Source: Streptococcus sanguinis
Lineage (GTDB): Bacteria; Bacillota; Bacilli; Lactobacillales; Streptococcaceae
DNA length: 64,000 nucleotides
Reading direction: 5' to 3'
Assembly: GCF_900635155.1 (NCBI RefSeq)
Contig: NZ_LR134002.1
Coordinates: 1,116,001 to 1,180,000, forward strand
Of the stretch, positions 33,506-43,105 are shown one piece after another. The notes below the pieces were generated by a model. It worked only from the letters and a program-made list of their open reading frames with translations. It was not told the DNA's origin and did not search any database. Within the stretch, counting starts at the first letter, position 1. The number at the start of each line of letters is the position of its first letter. The translations under genes were made by a program, and so were the position numbers.

Positions 33506-34348
33506 ATGAATAATTTTGAGATTTATAAAATGAAAAAAGCTGGTTTGACTAATCATCAGGTTTTAAACGTTTTGAGATACGCCGAGAGTAGAGATGGCAA
33601 GCTTTCTCTCCGAGATAAGGCTGTCGTATCTGAGTGCCGTAATCCCGCTCTCTTTATAGAGAAATACAAGGGGCTTGATTTACCAGCTTTGAAGGAAGAA
33701 TTTGAACTTTTCCCGTCCTTTTCTATTTTGGATGATATTTACCCTTGGGATTTATGCGAGATTTATGATGCCCCGACTTTGTTATTTTATCAGGGAAATC
33801 TAAAACTACTAGAATTGCCCAAGGCAGCGGTCGTTGGCAGTCGAGACAGCAGCAAGCAAGGAAATGCCTCCGTACAAAAGATTGTCAAGGAGCTAAATAA
33901 TGAATTGGTTATCGTCAGCGGCCTGGCTCGTGGAATAGATACAGCGGCTCACATGGCAGCCTTGCAAAACGGAGGTCAGACGATTGCTGTCATCGGAACG
34001 GGATTAGATGTCTTTTATCCTAAGGCAAATAAAAAACTACAGTCTTACATTGGCAAAAATCATTTATTGCTGACAGAGTATGGTCCAGGTGAACAGCCTT
34101 TGAAGTTTCATTTTCCAGAGCGCAATCGTATCATCGCTGGTCTCTGTCGAGGCGTCATCGTGGCAGAAGCTAAGATGCGCTCAGGCAGCCTGATTACCTG
34201 TGAGCGAGCGATGGAAGAAGGGCGGGATGTCTTTGCTATTCCGGGGTCTATTTTAGATGGTAAATCTGACGGTTGCCATCATCTGATTCAAGAGGGCGCA
34301 AAGTGCATCACATCAGGATCTGACGTCCTTTCTGAGTTTGATTTTTAA
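33506..34348 (+). CDS. dprA: DNA-processing protein DprA
   Basis: 280 residues. It loads RecA on incoming single-stranded DNA during natural transformation. The extended Rossmann fold is visible: AVVGSRDSSKQG, then VSGLARGIDTAAH (about 136-148), AVIGTGLDVFYP, and the SGSLITCERAMEEGRD block. The N-terminal SAM-like region is short, as in streptococci. No ComX box was searched systematically. topA follows on the same strand, a common streptococcal neighbourhood. Confidence 0.95.
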   Translation: MNNFEIYKMKKAGLTNHQVLNVLRYAESRDGKLSLRDKAVVSECRNPALFIEKYKGLDLPALKEEFELFPSFSILDDIYPWDLCEIYDAPTLLFYQGNLKLLELPKAAVVGSRDSSKQGNASVQKIVKELNNELVIVSGLARGIDTAAHMAALQNGGQTIAVIGTGLDVFYPKANKKLQSYIGKNHLLLTEYGPGEQPLKFHFPERNRIIAGLCRGVIVAEAKMRSGSLITCERAMEEGRDVFAIPGSILDGKSDGCHHLIQEGAKCITSGSDVLSEFDF

Positions 34349-34441
34349 AACAAGTTTTCCTATAAGAAAAGTTAGCAGTTGACATCTACCAAAAAATAGT
34401 TTAAACTCTATGAGATTTATTTCTTATAGAAGGTGTCTAAA

Positions 34442-36526
34442 TTGGTTACAAAAACAAAGAAGAAGTCTACGACCAAGAAAAATCTTGTCATCGTAGAGTC
34501 GCCTGCTAAGGCAAAAACAATAGAAAAATATCTGGGACGAAACTACAAGGTTCTGGCCAGTGTCGGGCATATTCGTGACCTGAAAAAGTCTACTATGTCC
34601 ATTGATTTTGAGAATAACTATGAGCCGCAATACATCAATATTCGTGGTAAAGGGCCCTTGATTAATGACTTGAAAAAAGAAGCGAAGAAAGCTAAGCAAG
34701 TTTTTCTGGCAAGTGACCCGGACCGCGAAGGAGAAGCTATTTCTTGGCATCTGGCCCATATTCTTAATCTGGATGAGAAAGAGAAAAACCGTGTCGTCTT
34801 CAATGAAATCACCAAAGATGCGGTCAAGAATGCTTTTAAAGAGCCACGCCAGATTGATATGGATCTGGTCGATGCGCAGCAGGCTCGCCGAGTTCTGGAT
34901 CGCTTGGTTGGTTATTCCATTTCTCCTATTCTCTGGAAAAAAGTCAAAAAAGGCTTGTCAGCTGGTCGGGTGCAGTCTGTCGCTCTCAAGCTGATTATCG
35001 ACCGGGAAAATGAAATCAATGCCTTCAAACCAGAAGAATACTGGACAATTGACGGAACCTTCAAGAAAGGAACCCGTCAGTTCCAGGCCAGCTTCTATGG
35101 TATGAATGGTAAAAAGATGAAGCTGACCAACAACGATGAGGTCAAAGAAGTTCTGTCTCACCTCAAGGGGGATGACTTTACAGTCGACAGTGTCGAAAAG
35201 AAAGAGCGTCGACGCAATGCTCCGCTACCCTACACGACTTCCTCTATGCAGCAGGATGCCGCTAATAAGATTAATTTCCGGACTCGTAAGACAATGATGG
35301 TGGCTCAGCAGCTCTATGAAGGGATTAATATCGGTTCTGGCGTACAAGGTCTTATTACCTATATGCGTACCGACTCGACTCGTATCAGCCCAGTAGCGCA
35401 GAATGAAGCAGCAAGCTTTATCACGGATAAATTTGGCACCAAATATTCCAAACATGGCAGTAAGGCTAAGAACGCTTCTGGCGCTCAAGATGCCCACGAG
35501 GCCATTCGTCCTTCAAGCGTTTTCAATACACCGGAAAGTATCGCAAAGTATCTGGATAAGGATCAACTTAAGCTCTATACGCTGATTTGGAACCGTTTTG
35601 TAGCCAGCCAAATGACAGCAGCAGTCTTTGATACAATGAATGTTAAGCTGGGGCAAAATGGTGTCCAATTTGCTGCCAACGGCAGTCAGGTCAAGTTTGA
35701 TGGCTATCTGGCTATTTATAACGACTCTGACAAGAATAAAATGCTGCCAGATATGGAAAAGGGCGATACCGTCAAACGTATCAATACCAATCCAGAACAG
35801 CACTTTACCCAGCCACCTGCTCGTTATTCTGAAGCGACTCTTATCAAGACTTTAGAAGAAAATGGTGTTGGCCGTCCGTCTACCTATGCACCGACCATTG
35901 AAACTATTCAGAAACGATATTACGTTAAGCTGGTTTCCAAGCGCTTTGAGCCGACGGAACTAGGTGAAATTGTCAATTCACTGATTGTCGAATTCTTCCC
36001 TGGCATTGTAAATGTGAAATTTACAGCAGAAATGGAAGCTAAACTAGATGATGTAGAAGTTGGCAAAGAGCAATGGCAGAAAGTTATTGACGAGTTTTAT
36101 AAACCTTTTGAAAAGGAAGTGGCTAAAGCCGAAACTGAAATGGAGAAAATCCAGATCAAGGATGAGCCAGCTGGTTTTGACTGTGAGGTCTGTGGCAGTC
36201 CGATGGTCATCAAATTGGGTAGATTTGGCAAGTTCTACGCTTGCAGCAATTTCCCAGACTGTCGTCACACTCAGGCTATTGTCAAAGAAATCGGCGTGAC
36301 CTGCCCGCAGTGTCAGAAAGGTCAAGTTATTGAGCGTAAGACTAAACGAAATCGCATTTTCTACGGCTGTGATCGTTATCCTGACTGTGATTTTACATCT
36401 TGGGACAAGCCGGTTGGCAGAAACTGTCCAAAATGTGACCATTATCTGATTGAAAAGAAAGTTCGTGGTGGCGGTAAGCAGGTAGTCTGCAGCAATGGCG
36501 ATTACGAAGAAGAAAAAGTGAAATAA
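34442..36526 (+). CDS. topA: DNA topoisomerase I
   Basis: About 694 residues. Type IA enzyme that relaxes negative supercoils. The TOPRIM domain starts [19 protein letters not shown] and has [10 protein letters not shown]. The catalytic Tyr is at about 307 in [13 protein letters not shown]. Three C-terminal Cys-rich modules follow ([22 protein letters not shown]). TTG at 34442 is preferred because AGAAGG lies 8 nt upstream; GTG at 34433 is too close to it. This full-length copy contrasts with the broken topoisomerase in the mobile element. Confidence 0.95.
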   Translation: MVTKTKKKSTTKKNLVIVESPAKAKTIEKYLGRNYKVLASVGHIRDLKKSTMSIDFENNYEPQYINIRGKGPLINDLKKEAKKAKQVFLASDPDREGEAISWHLAHILNLDEKEKNRVVFNEITKDAVKNAFKEPRQIDMDLVDAQQARRVLDRLVGYSISPILWKKVKKGLSAGRVQSVALKLIIDRENEINAFKPEEYWTIDGTFKKGTRQFQASFYGMNGKKMKLTNNDEVKEVLSHLKGDDFTVDSVEKKERRRNAPLPYTTSSMQQDAANKINFRTRKTMMVAQQLYEGINIGSGVQGLITYMRTDSTRISPVAQNEAASFITDKFGTKYSKHGSKAKNASGAQDAHEAIRPSSVFNTPESIAKYLDKDQLKLYTLIWNRFVASQMTAAVFDTMNVKLGQNGVQFAANGSQVKFDGYLAIYNDSDKNKMLPDMEKGDTVKRINTNPEQHFTQPPARYSEATLIKTLEENGVGRPSTYAPTIETIQKRYYVKLVSKRFEPTELGEIVNSLIVEFFPGIVNVKFTAEMEAKLDDVEVGKEQWQKVIDEFYKPFEKEVAKAETEMEKIQIKDEPAGFDCEVCGSPMVIKLGRFGKFYACSNFPDCRHTQAIVKEIGVTCPQCQKGQVIERKTKRNRIFYGCDRYPDCDFTSWDKPVGRNCPKCDHYLIEKKVRGGGKQVVCSNGDYEEEKVK

Positions 36527-36584
36527 CATTTTTTACATAATTTATATTACGTAGAATATCTTTCTGAAGAAGAGGTGAGGGTTT

Positions 36585-37079
36585 ATGACAGATAAATTTG
36601 CAGAATTTCTAAAAATCGCGTCTCAACTGAATAAGATGGGCATTGTTCCACTTCTGATGGGTTCTCTAGGTCTGGAGCAAGTTACTGGACAAGACTGGCA
36701 GGCGCGTGATATTGATATTCATGTTCATGGTGATGAGCGTGGTTGGGAAGCACCAGATGAAGAACGTATTTACGATATGGACAAGATTGAGCCTATGATG
36801 GAGCGCTTGGGTTATCGCTTAGTCGATCTGCACGAGCATGAATTTCAAAAAGAAGGCTTATCTATTGAATTTGGAGCCATGGAAACCTTGGAGGCATTCG
36901 CTGGTGTGCCGCTAGAGAAGTTGACTCGAAAAGAAGTTGAAGATGTTGAGTTTCTACTGCCGAATGCAGAGCAATTTTTAGCTATCTACCGTGCTTCTTC
37001 TCAAGATTCTTACCGAAATGAAAATAACAATCATAAGGATTTTGCTAAGATTGCTTACTTGGAAAAAATGACAAAATGA
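36585..37079 (+). CDS. nucleotidyltransferase-fold-like protein of unknown substrate
   Basis: 164 residues. The segment MGSLGLEQVTGQDWQARDIDIHVHG (about 21-45) has the Gly-Ser plus Asp-x-Asp pattern of minimal nucleotidyltransferases, with a later Glu-containing strand (IEFGAM). It is annotated in some streptococci under a misleading tryptophan-pathway name, which the sequence does not support. The ribosome binding site is AAGAGGTGAGG. It is a single gene with a terminator. Confidence 0.6.
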   Translation: MTDKFAEFLKIASQLNKMGIVPLLMGSLGLEQVTGQDWQARDIDIHVHGDERGWEAPDEERIYDMDKIEPMMERLGYRLVDLHEHEFQKEGLSIEFGAMETLEAFAGVPLEKLTRKEVEDVEFLLPNAEQFLAIYRASSQDSYRNENNNHKDFAKIAYLEKMTK

Positions 37080-37113
37080 TAGACATTCAGGAATTCTCCT
37101 GTCTGTCTTTTTT
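37080..37113 (+). terminator. terminator after nucleotidyltransferase-like gene
   Basis: AGACA-TT-CAGGA / TCCTG-TC-TGTCT hairpin with a 4-nt loop and a T-run. Confidence 0.8.
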
Positions 37114-37172
37114 ACTATCTTTTTGTTATAATGGTCAGAGTGAAAATCTAGAAATATCCAAGGGAGAGTATC

Positions 37173-38507
37173 ATGTCATCATCCTATATCAATGTTATCG
37201 GTGCTGGTCTGGCTGGCAGTGAAGCAGCTTACCAGATTGCCAAGCGTGGCATCCCAGTCAAACTCTATGAAATGCGGGGTGTTAAGTCAACACCTCAGCA
37301 CAAAACTGCAGACTTTGCAGAACTGGTCTGCTCTAACTCTCTGCGAGGAGATGCGCTGACCAATGCAGTCGGTCTGCTCAAGGAAGAAATGCGACGGTTG
37401 GACTCGGTCATCTTAAGGTCAGCAGAAGCGACTCGGGTGCCAGCGGGTGGTGCTTTAGCGGTTGATAGAGAAGGTTTTTCTCAGATGGTAACGGAGCTAG
37501 TGACCAATCATCCATTGATTGAGGTCATTCGTGAAGAAATCACCGAAATTCCAGAAGATGCCATCACAGTTATTGCGACAGGACCCTTGACCAGCGATGC
37601 TTTGGCCGAAAAAATCCACGCGCTCAATGGGGGAGACGGTTTTTACTTCTACGATGCAGCAGCGCCAATCATCGATGTCAATACCATTGATATGACCAAG
37701 GTCTATCTCAAATCCCGCTATGATAAGGGGGAAGCAGCCTATCTCAATGCACCTATGACTAAGCAAGAATTTATGGATTTCCATGATGCTTTGGTCAATG
37801 CTGAGGAAGCACCGCTCAATTCCTTTGAAAAAGAAAAATACTTTGAAGGCTGCATGCCTATTGAAGTCATGGCTAAGCGAGGGATTAAAACTATGCTTTA
37901 TGGACCGATGAAGCCAGTTGGTTTGGAATATCCAGATGACTATCAAGGCCCTCGAGATGGTGAATATAAGACGCCATACGCTGTGGTGCAGCTTCGTCAG
38001 GATAATGCAGCGGGCAGTCTTTACAACATCGTTGGCTTCCAAACTCATCTCAAGTGGGGCGAGCAAAAACGGGTCTTTCAAATGATTCCTGGCCTTGAGA
38101 ATGCAGAATTTGTCCGCTATGGTGTCATGCATCGAAACTCTTATATGGACTCTCCAAATCTGCTTGAACAGACTTTCCGCTCTAAGAAACAGCCAAATCT
38201 TTTCTTTGCAGGTCAAATGACTGGAGTTGAAGGGTACGTAGAGTCAGCAGCTTCAGGTCTAGTTGCTGGTATTAACGCTGCTCGACTCTTCAAGGGAGAA
38301 GAAGCACTTGTCTTTCCAGAAACAACAGCTATTGGAAGTCTGCCTCATTATGTTACTCATGCTGACAGCAAGCATTTCCAACCCATGAATGTCAATTTTG
38401 GGATTATCAAAGAATTGGAAGGTCCGCGCATTCGTGATAAAAAAGAACGTTACGAAAAAATCGCCGAGCGAGCATTAAAAGACTTACAATTTTATCAAGA
38501 AATTTAA
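37173..38507 (+). CDS. trmFO: tRNA uridine-54 C5-methyltransferase TrmFO
   Basis: 444 residues, normal length. Folate/FAD-dependent enzyme that makes m5U54 in the T loop of tRNA. The N-terminal FAD motif is [24 protein letters not shown] and the C-terminal [25 protein letters not shown] are family signatures. The ribosome binding site is AAGGGAGAG. Its last codons are partly repeated 500 bp downstream behind the DUF1801 gene. Confidence 0.96.
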   Translation: MSSSYINVIGAGLAGSEAAYQIAKRGIPVKLYEMRGVKSTPQHKTADFAELVCSNSLRGDALTNAVGLLKEEMRRLDSVILRSAEATRVPAGGALAVDREGFSQMVTELVTNHPLIEVIREEITEIPEDAITVIATGPLTSDALAEKIHALNGGDGFYFYDAAAPIIDVNTIDMTKVYLKSRYDKGEAAYLNAPMTKQEFMDFHDALVNAEEAPLNSFEKEKYFEGCMPIEVMAKRGIKTMLYGPMKPVGLEYPDDYQGPRDGEYKTPYAVVQLRQDNAAGSLYNIVGFQTHLKWGEQKRVFQMIPGLENAEFVRYGVMHRNSYMDSPNLLEQTFRSKKQPNLFFAGQMTGVEGYVESAASGLVAGINAARLFKGEEALVFPETTAIGSLPHYVTHADSKHFQPMNVNFGIIKELEGPRIRDKKERYEKIAERALKDLQFYQEI

Positions 38508-38562
38508 AAAAAGTTAGGATTTTCTTGATTTTGTGCTATAATAAATAAAAAATTTGGAAATC
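38463..38562 (+). repeat. trmFO tail and downstream promoter, copy 1 of a duplication
   Basis: GCCGAGCGAGC at 38463, the AAAGTTAGGA element near 38511 and the TATAATAAATAAAAA promoter part near 38537 recur in the same order at 38961-39108. The two copies flank the DUF1801 gene. Confidence 0.75.
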
Positions 38563-38605
38563 GGACATCAATGACCAACCTACAATCTCAAATTAGGAGG
38601 AGACC

Positions 38606-38956
38606 ATGAACCAAAAAGTAAAAAATCTGCTGGATGATTGGCTAATTAATAATCCTGCCTTGTATGAAATCGCCAATAGTGTGCGCACGAAAATACGGCA
38701 ACTGTCAGATACGGTAGTCGAAGAAGTGAAATATGGCGGTATTTTGTTTGCCGCCCCCGAACCGTTTTGCGGCATTTTTGTTTATAAGCAGCATGTAACT
38801 GTGGAATTTGGTCGTGGCGCCGAGATGGCAGACCCATACGGTTTGTTGGAAGGCAAGGGTAAAGGCCGTCGCCATTTGAAATTACATACGCTTGAAGATA
38901 TAGAAAACAAGCATTTGACGGATTACTTGCGATTGGCTCAAAAAGCAGCAGAATAA
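38606..38956 (+). CDS. DUF1801 (YdhG-like) protein, inserted gene
   Basis: 116 residues, full-length member of the small DUF1801 family (VKYGGILFAAPEPFCGIFVYKQHVTVEFGRGAE... LEGKGKGRRHLKLH). The biochemical role is unknown. The ribosome binding site is TAGGAGGAG. The middle of the gene has GC-rich, CGG/GCC-rich codon use (for example near 38745-38775) unlike its neighbours. With the duplicated trmFO tail on both sides, this suggests acquisition by recombination. Confidence 0.8.
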   Translation: MNQKVKNLLDDWLINNPALYEIANSVRTKIRQLSDTVVEEVKYGGILFAAPEPFCGIFVYKQHVTVEFGRGAEMADPYGLLEGKGKGRRHLKLHTLEDIENKHLTDYLRLAQKAAE

Positions 38957-38960
38957 AATT

Positions 38961-39108
38961 GCTGAGCGAGCCTTGCAGGATTTACACCTTATTTGGATAA
39001 ATAATCTATTTTCTATCATTATCTAATAAAAATCATCAAAAAGTTAGGAAATCCCTAACTTTTTTGCTTAATTTGTGATATAATAAATAAAAATTTTGAA
39101 AATAGAAA
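38961..39108 (+). repeat. trmFO tail and promoter, copy 2 of a duplication
   Basis: In one frame it still reads KIAERALQDL, matching the trmFO C-terminus [10 protein letters not shown]. It is followed by an AAAGTTAGG terminator hairpin and the TATAATAAATAAAAA promoter part that now precedes the esterase operon. Confidence 0.75.
39040..39066 (+). terminator. terminator before esterase operon
   Basis: AAAAGTTAGG / CCCTAACTTTTTT hairpin with a 4-nt loop. Confidence 0.8.
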
Positions 39109-39119
39109 GTTTTCTGAAA

Positions 39120-39944
39120 ATGAATAAATCCTATTTTTATCTTGAAATGAAAACACATGAATTAGTCGTTCCTTATACCAAGCAGAAACGCCGTGTCCGC
39201 GTATTACTTCCAAAGAACTATAGTCAGGATACAAACAAGACCTATCCGGTCGTTTATTTTCATGACGGACAAAATGTTCTTTATAGCAAGGAATCTTTCA
39301 GCGGCCATTCGTGGAAGGTGATTCCGACAATCAAGCGTAATCCAGATATTGAAAAAATGATTGTTGTGGCTATTGACAACGATGGCCAAGGGCGGATGAA
39401 TGAGTATTCAGCTTGGAAGTTCCAAGAGTCCAATATTCCCGGTATTCAGTTTGGCGGCAAGGGAACGGAGTATGCGGAGTTTGTCATGGAAGTTGTCAAG
39501 CCTTTTATTGATCAGCATTATCGAACTAAGTCTGATCGGATGCATACGGCCATGATCGGCTCTTCTCTTGGGGGGAATATCAGCCAGTTTATCGGTGTTG
39601 AATACCAAGATCAGATTGGTTGTCTGGGCATCTTTTCATCAGCTAATTGGCTACATCAGGAAGCTTTTGACCGCTATATTGAGAGAAAAACACTCCAGGC
39701 AGACCAGCGAATTTTCATTTATGTTGGGACGGAAGAGGCTGATGATACAGATAAGACATTGATGGCGGGCAATATCAAGCAGGCCTATATTGATTCATCG
39801 CTCAGCTATTTCCGACAGTTACTTGTGTCTGGGGTAGACTTAGCCAATATCCAGATTAAAATCCAGTCTGGAGCTATTCACAATGAAATCGCTTGGGCGG
39901 AGCACTTGCCGGACTGTTTCCGTTTTATCGGCGAAAAATGGTAA
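39120..39944 (+). CDS. esterase of the esterase-D/Fes-like family (PF00756 type)
   Basis: About 274 residues, alpha/beta hydrolase. The nucleophile elbow GSSLGG with Ser near 146, YFHDGQN near 45, and a late His in GAIHNEIAW suggest a complete triad. Relatives hydrolyse esters of small molecules or siderophores. The start is uncertain: ATG at 39120, ATG at 39147, or TTG at 39096. It is the first gene of a three-gene operon with a second esterase and an ATP-grasp ligase. Confidence 0.82.
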   Translation: MNKSYFYLEMKTHELVVPYTKQKRRVRVLLPKNYSQDTNKTYPVVYFHDGQNVLYSKESFSGHSWKVIPTIKRNPDIEKMIVVAIDNDGQGRMNEYSAWKFQESNIPGIQFGGKGTEYAEFVMEVVKPFIDQHYRTKSDRMHTAMIGSSLGGNISQFIGVEYQDQIGCLGIFSSANWLHQEAFDRYIERKTLQADQRIFIYVGTEEADDTDKTLMAGNIKQAYIDSSLSYFRQLLVSGVDLANIQIKIQSGAIHNEIAWAEHLPDCFRFIGEKW

Positions 39945-39976
39945 GATAGTCAAACACTAAGAAAGAGGTAGAAACT

Positions 39977-40717
39977 ATGCATGTAGAATTTTTAAGTCAT
40001 TGGAGCAGCAATCTAGGCCGTGAAATGTATGTCAATCGCTATGGCCACGCTGGGCTCCCGATTATAGTCTTTGCATCATCAGGCGGCAGCCATAATGAGT
40101 ATGCTGACTTCGGCATGATTGAAGCCTGCGCAGGTTTTATTGAGGCCGGTAAGGTCCAGTTTTTCACTCTTAGCAGTGTTGATAGTGAGAGCTGGTTGGC
40201 GGACTGGAAGCATCCTCACGATCGAGCAGAAATGCATCGTGCATATGAGCGTTATGTCATCGAGGAAGCTATTCCTTTCGTTAAGCATAAGACAGGCTGG
40301 TTTGACCCTATGATGACGACAGGCTGCTCCATGGGAGCTTATCATGCTGTTAATTTCTTCCTGCAGCATCCAGATGTTTTCAATAAAGTGATTGCCCTCA
40401 GTGGTGTCTATGATGCACGTTTCTTTGTCGGTGATAATTTGAGCGACGAAGTCATTTATCAAAACTCGCCAGCTGACTATATCTGGAACCAAAATGATGG
40501 CTGGTTTATTGACCGCTATCGACAGGCGGATATTATCGTTTGTACTGGCTTGGGCGACTGGGAGCAGGATGGCCTGCCTTCCTTCTACACGCTGAAAGAG
40601 GCTTTTGAGCATAAGAATATTCCAGCTTGGTTTGCTGAATGGGGCCACGATGTTTCCCATGACTGGGTTTGGTGGCGTAAGCAAATGCCTTTTTTCCTTA
40701 ATGAACTCAATCTTTAA
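39977..40717 (+). CDS. second esterase-like alpha/beta hydrolase
   Basis: 246 residues. The nucleophile elbow is GCSMGAYHAV with Ser near 116, the early strand IVFASSGGSHNEYADFG forms the oxyanion region, and the end EWGHDVSHDWVWWRKQM carries the catalytic His. It belongs to the same PF00756-like group as the preceding gene but is diverged. The ribosome binding site is AAAGAGG. It is only 12 bp from the ATP-grasp gene. Confidence 0.82.
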   Translation: MHVEFLSHWSSNLGREMYVNRYGHAGLPIIVFASSGGSHNEYADFGMIEACAGFIEAGKVQFFTLSSVDSESWLADWKHPHDRAEMHRAYERYVIEEAIPFVKHKTGWFDPMMTTGCSMGAYHAVNFFLQHPDVFNKVIALSGVYDARFFVGDNLSDEVIYQNSPADYIWNQNDGWFIDRYRQADIIVCTGLGDWEQDGLPSFYTLKEAFEHKNIPAWFAEWGHDVSHDWVWWRKQMPFFLNELNL

Positions 40718-40729
40718 AGGAGGTTTCCT

Positions 40730-41896
40730 ATGAATTATATCGTTATTTCTCCCTATTATCCGCAAAATTTCCAACAGTTTACTGTGGAACTGGCCAATAA
40801 AGGTATCACTGTTCTGGGAATTGGTCAGGAGCCTTATGACCAGCTAGACCAGCCTTTGAAGGATTCATTGACTGAATACTTCAGAGTAGAAAATCTTGAA
40901 AATCTTGACGAAGTCAAAAGAGCTGTCGCCTTTCTTTTCTACAAGCATGGGCCTATTGATCGGATTGAGTCTCATAACGAATACTGGCTGGAACTGGACG
41001 CTGAGTTGCGCGAGCAATTCAATGTTTTTGGAGCAAAACCAAAAGACTTGAAAAAGACCAAGTTCAAATCTGAGATGAAGAAACTCTTTAAAAAAGCAGG
41101 TGTTCCAGTCGTACCTGGTCAGATTGTCAATACAGAAGCTGGAGCTGATTTGGCTGTCAAGAAACTTGGCCTGCCTTTGATTGCTAAGCCTGATAATGGA
41201 GTGGGAGCAGCTGCGACCTTTAAATTGGAAACAGCAGAAGATGTCGAACGATTCAAGCAAGAATGGGATCATCAGACAGCTTATTTCTTTGAAAAGTTTG
41301 TCCAGTCTGGCGAAATCTGTACTTTTGATGGTTTGGTAGATAAGGACGGTCAGATTGTCTTTGCAACCACCTTTGACTATGCGCATACACCGCTGGATTT
41401 GATGATGTATAAAATGGACAATTCCTACTACGTTCTCAAGGATATGGATCCAAAGCTACGTGCTTATGGAGAAGCGATTGTCAAAATCTTCGGCATGAAA
41501 GAACGTTTTTTCCATATTGAGTTCTTCCGCGAGGGTGATGATTATGTAGCCATTGAGTACAATAATCGTCCAGCAGGTGGCTTTACCATTGATGTCTATA
41601 ATTTCGCTCACTCAATCGATCTTTACAGAGGCTATGCAGCGATTGTAGCAGGAGAGCCTTTCCCAGCTGCCCACATGGAGCCACTGTATTGTCTGGCAAC
41701 CTCACGCCGTGCATCAACGAACTATGCTTACCCTGAGGCTGACTTGCTGGAGAAATACAAAGATAATTTCAAGGTTAAAAAAGACATGCCAGCCGCATTT
41801 GCGGAGCTGCAAGGTGACTACCTCTATATGCTGACAACACCAAGCCGCGAGCAGATGGAGCAGATGATTGCAGACTTTGCTAAACAGGCAGACTAA
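40730..41896 (+). CDS. ATP-grasp ligase
   Basis: 388 residues. ATP-grasp fold: an N-terminal Rossmann-like domain with FYKHGPIDRIESHNEYWLE, ATP-binding Lys in PLIAKPDNGVGAA (about 145-157), FEKFVQSGEICTFDG, and metal-binding FHIEFFREGDDYVAIEYNNRPAGG. It would join a carboxylate to an amine or thiol using ATP; the substrates are unknown. It follows two esterases, so the operon may make or process a small amide. The ribosome binding site is AAAGGAGG. Confidence 0.85.
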   Translation: MNYIVISPYYPQNFQQFTVELANKGITVLGIGQEPYDQLDQPLKDSLTEYFRVENLENLDEVKRAVAFLFYKHGPIDRIESHNEYWLELDAELREQFNVFGAKPKDLKKTKFKSEMKKLFKKAGVPVVPGQIVNTEAGADLAVKKLGLPLIAKPDNGVGAAATFKLETAEDVERFKQEWDHQTAYFFEKFVQSGEICTFDGLVDKDGQIVFATTFDYAHTPLDLMMYKMDNSYYVLKDMDPKLRAYGEAIVKIFGMKERFFHIEFFREGDDYVAIEYNNRPAGGFTIDVYNFAHSIDLYRGYAAIVAGEPFPAAHMEPLYCLATSRRASTNYAYPEADLLEKYKDNFKVKKDMPAAFAELQGDYLYMLTTPSREQMEQMIADFAKQAD

Positions 41897-41993
41897 TCAG
41901 AGGCGTGCTCTGCTATTATTTTCGTATAACAGTTTCAAAATAGTAAAAACTACTCTAGCACAAAAAGTTTGTGAAATTTCTATTTTGGTGTCG

Positions 41994-42031
41994 AAAACCA
42001 GTTTATCCAATGGATTGACTGGTTTTTCTTT
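41994..42031 (+). terminator. terminator after ATP-grasp gene
   Basis: AAAACCAGT / ACTGGTTTTT stem with a 15-nt loop and TTTCTTT. Confidence 0.8.
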
Positions 42032-42055
42032 GTGAAATATAAGTGAGCAAAAGTT

Positions 42056-42084
42056 TTGACAGTGCTTACAGCTTTAGATAGAAT
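42056..42084 (+). promoter_or_regulatory. promoter of the pdh/aco operon
   Basis: TTGACA at 42056, a 17-bp spacer and TAGAAT at 42079, 34 bp before the E1-alpha start. Confidence 0.75.
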
Positions 42085-42118
42085 TAAATAGAAGAATTAT
42101 GCTTAGAAAGGCAAAAAA

Positions 42119-43087
42119 ATGGCAACTTTAGATAAAGATCTTTTGTTAGAGATGTTCCGTAAGATGGAAGAAATCCGTCGTATGGACTTAAAAATTGCTC
42201 AACTTGTAAAAAAAGGAAAGGTTCCTGGAATGACTCACTTCTCAGTGGGTGAGGAAGCAGCTAATGTCGGTGCTATGCTGGCCTTAAATGAGGATGATTT
42301 ACTGACTTCTAATCACCGGGGACACGGTCAAGCTATCGCCAAAGGAATCAACCTCAACGAAATGATGGCGGAAATCCTAGGGAAATACACCGGAACCTGT
42401 AAAGGAAAAGGCGGCTCTATGCACATTGCTGACCTAGATGCCGGAAACCTTGGTGCTAATGGTATCGTAGGCGGTGGCATGGGAATTGCTGTCGGAGCAG
42501 CTCTGACCCAGCAAATGCATAAGACAGGCAAGATTGTTGTCTGCTTCTTTGGTGACGGTGCTACCAACGAAGGTGTCTTCCACGAAGCGGTCAACATGGC
42601 TTCTATCTGGAACCTTCCAGTAATTTTCTATTGTATAAATAACGGCTATGGTATTTCTGCTGACATCAAGAAAATGACCAATGTAGAGCACATCCATGAG
42701 CGCAGCGCAGCTTATGGCATTCCAGGTATGTTCATCGAAGATGGCAATAATGTTCTGGATGTCTATGAAGGCTTCCAAAAGGCTGTGGAGCATGTTCGCA
42801 GTGGTAAAGGACCTGTCTTGATTGAGAGCGTAACCTATCGTTGGTTGGGACACTCGTCTTCTGACCCAGGTAAATACCGTACTCGTGAAGAAGTAGAAGA
42901 ATGGAAGAAGAAGGATCCAATCGAAAATCTTCGTAAATACTTGCTGGAAAACAAGATTGCAAGCGAGGAAGAGCTGGAAGCTATCCAAGCTGGAGTCAAA
43001 GAAGCAGTAGAAGCGTCTGTCAAGTTCGCAGAAGATAGCCCATTCCCACCGCTTGAATCTGCCTTTGAAGATATTTACGCGGACTAA
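42119..43087 (+). CDS. pdhA: 2-oxo acid (pyruvate/acetoin) dehydrogenase E1 component, alpha subunit
   Basis: 322 residues. The thiamine-diphosphate motif is GDGATNEGVFHEAVNMA...NN (about 141-175), with the substrate loop YRWLGHSSSDPGKYRTREE containing the phosphorylation-loop-like Ser region. With the beta subunit it decarboxylates pyruvate (or acetoin) and passes the acyl group to lipoyl. Streptococcal clusters of this order are named pdh or aco. It is first in the operon, with a consensus promoter. Confidence 0.93.
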   Translation: MATLDKDLLLEMFRKMEEIRRMDLKIAQLVKKGKVPGMTHFSVGEEAANVGAMLALNEDDLLTSNHRGHGQAIAKGINLNEMMAEILGKYTGTCKGKGGSMHIADLDAGNLGANGIVGGGMGIAVGAALTQQMHKTGKIVVCFFGDGATNEGVFHEAVNMASIWNLPVIFYCINNGYGISADIKKMTNVEHIHERSAAYGIPGMFIEDGNNVLDVYEGFQKAVEHVRSGKGPVLIESVTYRWLGHSSSDPGKYRTREEVEEWKKKDPIENLRKYLLENKIASEEELEAIQAGVKEAVEASVKFAEDSPFPPLESAFEDIYAD

Positions 43088-43105
43088 AGAGAGGAGAAAA
43101 AGAAA

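Noticed and set aside
37497-38216. 239-codon minus-strand frame opposite trmFO
   Set aside because: Shadow of a conserved gene; no ribosome binding site and no domain.
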